From Yoonia sediminilitoris (lineage in GTDB: Bacteria; Pseudomonadota; Alphaproteobacteria; Rhodobacterales; Rhodobacteraceae): DNA of 64,000 nucleotides. The DNA lies in contig NZ_QBUD01000001.1 of the NCBI RefSeq assembly GCF_003058085.1, positions 744,001 through 808,000 of the forward strand, read 5' to 3'. Shown here in pieces: positions 62,931-64,000 of this stretch. A program made the translations under genes and the position numbers. Position 1 is the stretch's first letter; each line of letters starts with the position of its first letter. The notes below the pieces were generated by a model, which was not told the origin of the DNA, made no database searches, and was given only the letters and a program-made list of their open reading frames with translations.

Positions 62931-63886
62931 TGCCGCCTGCCAGAAGGGGTGGTACGCCCCAAAAGGGGCGCACCTGGGGGCGTAGCCAATGACGATGAGG
63001 CCGCGCCCCCCGTCATCGCCCAGACCAAGAACGTAGACGTCAAGCGTGGCCGTACGCCACCCTCGATTGCGTAACTGCATGATGTCAGTTCTTCCTGCGA
63101 CACGGTCTGGTCGTCAAAATCGCCATTGGCTGAAAAGTCGACTGTCCCGTTGGCACACATGATCAACTCGCCGCCGTTGTCGCCCATCACAACCTGTGCG
63201 ACTGCGCCCGGATCATTGTTGGCTGCTGATACATCGCCTGTGTAGATGAATTCATCGGTGCCATCAAAGCTGGTATCATTGGTGATAACGGTCGACGATC
63301 CGTCAAACAGAATGTCAGTGGTTCCGTCAGTGGAGAACGTCTTGTCGGCAAAGTCCTCGAGTATGTCAGAGTTGGCAGTGTTGACCCGTTCAGGCTCTGG
63401 CGGCTGGTCCGGTATATCGGGGGCGGTGCCGCCCAGTTTCATCGAGTCTTGTCTGGCGCCATCGAGTTCCCCGACTGACGGCAGGCTGATGCCAAAATCC
63501 TGTGCCAGAATGTCATTCAGCGTCAGGGCGACAGTGTCATGACCAGGGACAAAGCTGGTGCTCGGAGGCGATGCCGGATGTCCAAACTGTACGCCGCCGT
63601 CGAATTTTCCATACTCTTTGACCACTTCGCCGTTCATGTTTGTAAAGGCGTCGATCTTGGTGACTTTGTTTGCTTCGAAATTGTCATCTGTTACATCGGC
63701 CCCAGAAACAGTCAGGCCGCTGGCCAGACTGTCGTCGGCCAGATCAAAATACCACGCATTCAGATCTGCCGCTGTGCCCGCGCTGTCGTCTACATCGAGC
63801 GCGAATAATAGAGTGCCGTTGTACTGTTCGGTGACGGTGATCGACACGCCAACCGTGTCTGTGAATGCGAAAGTCAAGCTTGCCAT
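62906..63886 (-). CDS. Acidic, probably secreted repeat-free protein; 3' end uncertain
   Basis: About 326 residues in the annotated frame. The protein is very acidic, lacks a signal peptide and is rich in Asp, Thr, Ser and Gly. It starts L-T-F-A-F-T-D-T-V-G-V-S-I-T-V-T and has K-E-Y-G-K-F-D-G-G-V-Q-F-G. It resembles type I-secreted RTX-type proteins in composition, but has no nonapeptide repeats. From about residue 270 (just after Y-A-I-E-G-G-V) composition changes to Arg/Ser/Pro-rich. Another frame continues V-Y-V-L-G-L-G-D-D-G-G-R-G-L-I-V-I-G there, suggesting a 1-base frameshift. The frame also overlaps scpB by 25 bases. The 3' end should be treated as unsettled. Confidence 0.6.
   Translation of the reverse strand: MASLTFAFTDTVGVSITVTEQYNGTLLFALDVDDSAGTAADLNAWYFDLADDSLASGLTVSGADVTDDNFEANKVTKIDAFTNMNGEVVKEYGKFDGGVQFGHPASPPSTSFVPGHDTVALTLNDILAQDFGISLPSVGELDGARQDSMKLGGTAPDIPDQPPEPERVNTANSDILEDFADKTFSTDGTTDILFDGSSTVITNDTSFDGTDEFIYTGDVSAANNDPGAVAQVVMGDNGGELIMCANGTVDFSANGDFDDQTVSQEELTSCSYAIEGGVRPRLTSTFLVWAMTGGAASSSLATPPGAPLLGRTTPSGRRHQSSNSSV
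62951..62974 (+). terminator. GC-rich hairpin after scpB
   Basis: GGTACGCCCC pairs with GGGGCGCACC across an AAAA loop (nine of ten pairs), 20 bases after the scpB stop. There is no T tract, and a second GGGGCGTA further right could compete for pairing. It lies within the 3' end of the minus-strand frame described next, which argues against that end being real coding. Confidence 0.45.
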
Positions 63887-64000
63887 GATCAATCCGTGGG
63901 TTGCACTTTCAGTGTGCCCACAACTCTTCTGAAGGTCGGAGCGACTACTTGTCGTAAATGTGTCGTCCTTGCGATTTTGGATAAATCCCGGGGGAATTAG

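Overview
The window is about 64 kb of a chromosome from an alphaproteobacterium of the order Rhodobacterales, most likely the Roseobacter group. This rests on gene content and order, not on a database search. Pointers are a one-cysteine DksA next to an FAD monooxygenase, an Entner-Doudoroff edd-eda pair under a TGTTAGCGCTAACA-type operator, paired gap genes under related operators, a psd-pssA-pmtA phosphatidylcholine cluster, argS-SPOR-nagZ-scpAB, TRAP transport, and many small families typical of the order (DUF2852, DUF2927, DUF4329). I see no phage, insertion sequence, CRISPR array, rRNA or tRNA. The window is mostly ordinary core genome in short operons.

Layout. 1-0.9 kb: the end of a methyltransferase gene and a cupin gene. 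1.2-5.6 kb: a flavin monooxygenase, then a valine-catabolism set (isobutyryl-CoA dehydrogenase, 3-hydroxyisobutyryl-CoA hydrolase, 3-hydroxyisobutyrate dehydrogenase) behind a perfect TetR-like palindrome. 5.7-7.7 kb: an alpha/beta hydrolase, a CBS protein and coaD. 7.8-13 kb: central carbon metabolism, with two GAPDH genes flanking a 47-residue protein, a DUF4329 lipoprotein and transketolase. 13.3-17.1 kb: a coiled-coil protein with zapA, then grxD, bolA and purL. 17.2-24.3 kb: the least explained part, with a probable small RNA, a 146-residue protein ending in two copies of a G-[ND]-Q-x-F repeat, a membrane-anchored unknown, a 1481-residue exported helical protein and a membrane protein. 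24.7-32.5 kb: a GST-like enzyme, a LuxR-type two-component pair, and a TRAP transporter with unusually large permeases. 32.6-36.8 kb: phospholipid synthesis, the Bpt aminoacyl-transferase, and RDD and DUF2852 proteins. 37.2-43 kb: glnE, eda and edd. 43-50.6 kb: a lipoprotein, an rRNA methyltransferase, a PIN protein, an M48 protease, and a VWA/MoxR pair with a 56-residue membrane protein. 50.7-54.6 kb: dksA, a monooxygenase, xth, small membrane proteins and an A-type Fe-S carrier. 54.7-62.9 kb: a co-directional run dgt - antiporter - argS - SPOR - nagZ - scpA - scpB. At 62.9-63.9 kb an acidic protein gene lies on the other strand, with a suspicious 3' end.

How it fits together. The two GAPDH genes and edd-eda share palindromes resembling the site of the LacI-family regulator CceR of Rhodobacter. 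The upstream GAPDH (9088-10089) has Ala where the other has the NAD-selecting Asp, which suggests one NAD-dependent and one NADP-dependent enzyme under common control. The most novel material is at 17.2-23.1 kb. The tandem repeat of the 146-residue protein resembles motifs of bacterial proteins suspected of amyloid-type or conflict signalling, and a small-RNA-like locus with a heat-shock-like promoter lies just upstream on the opposite strand.
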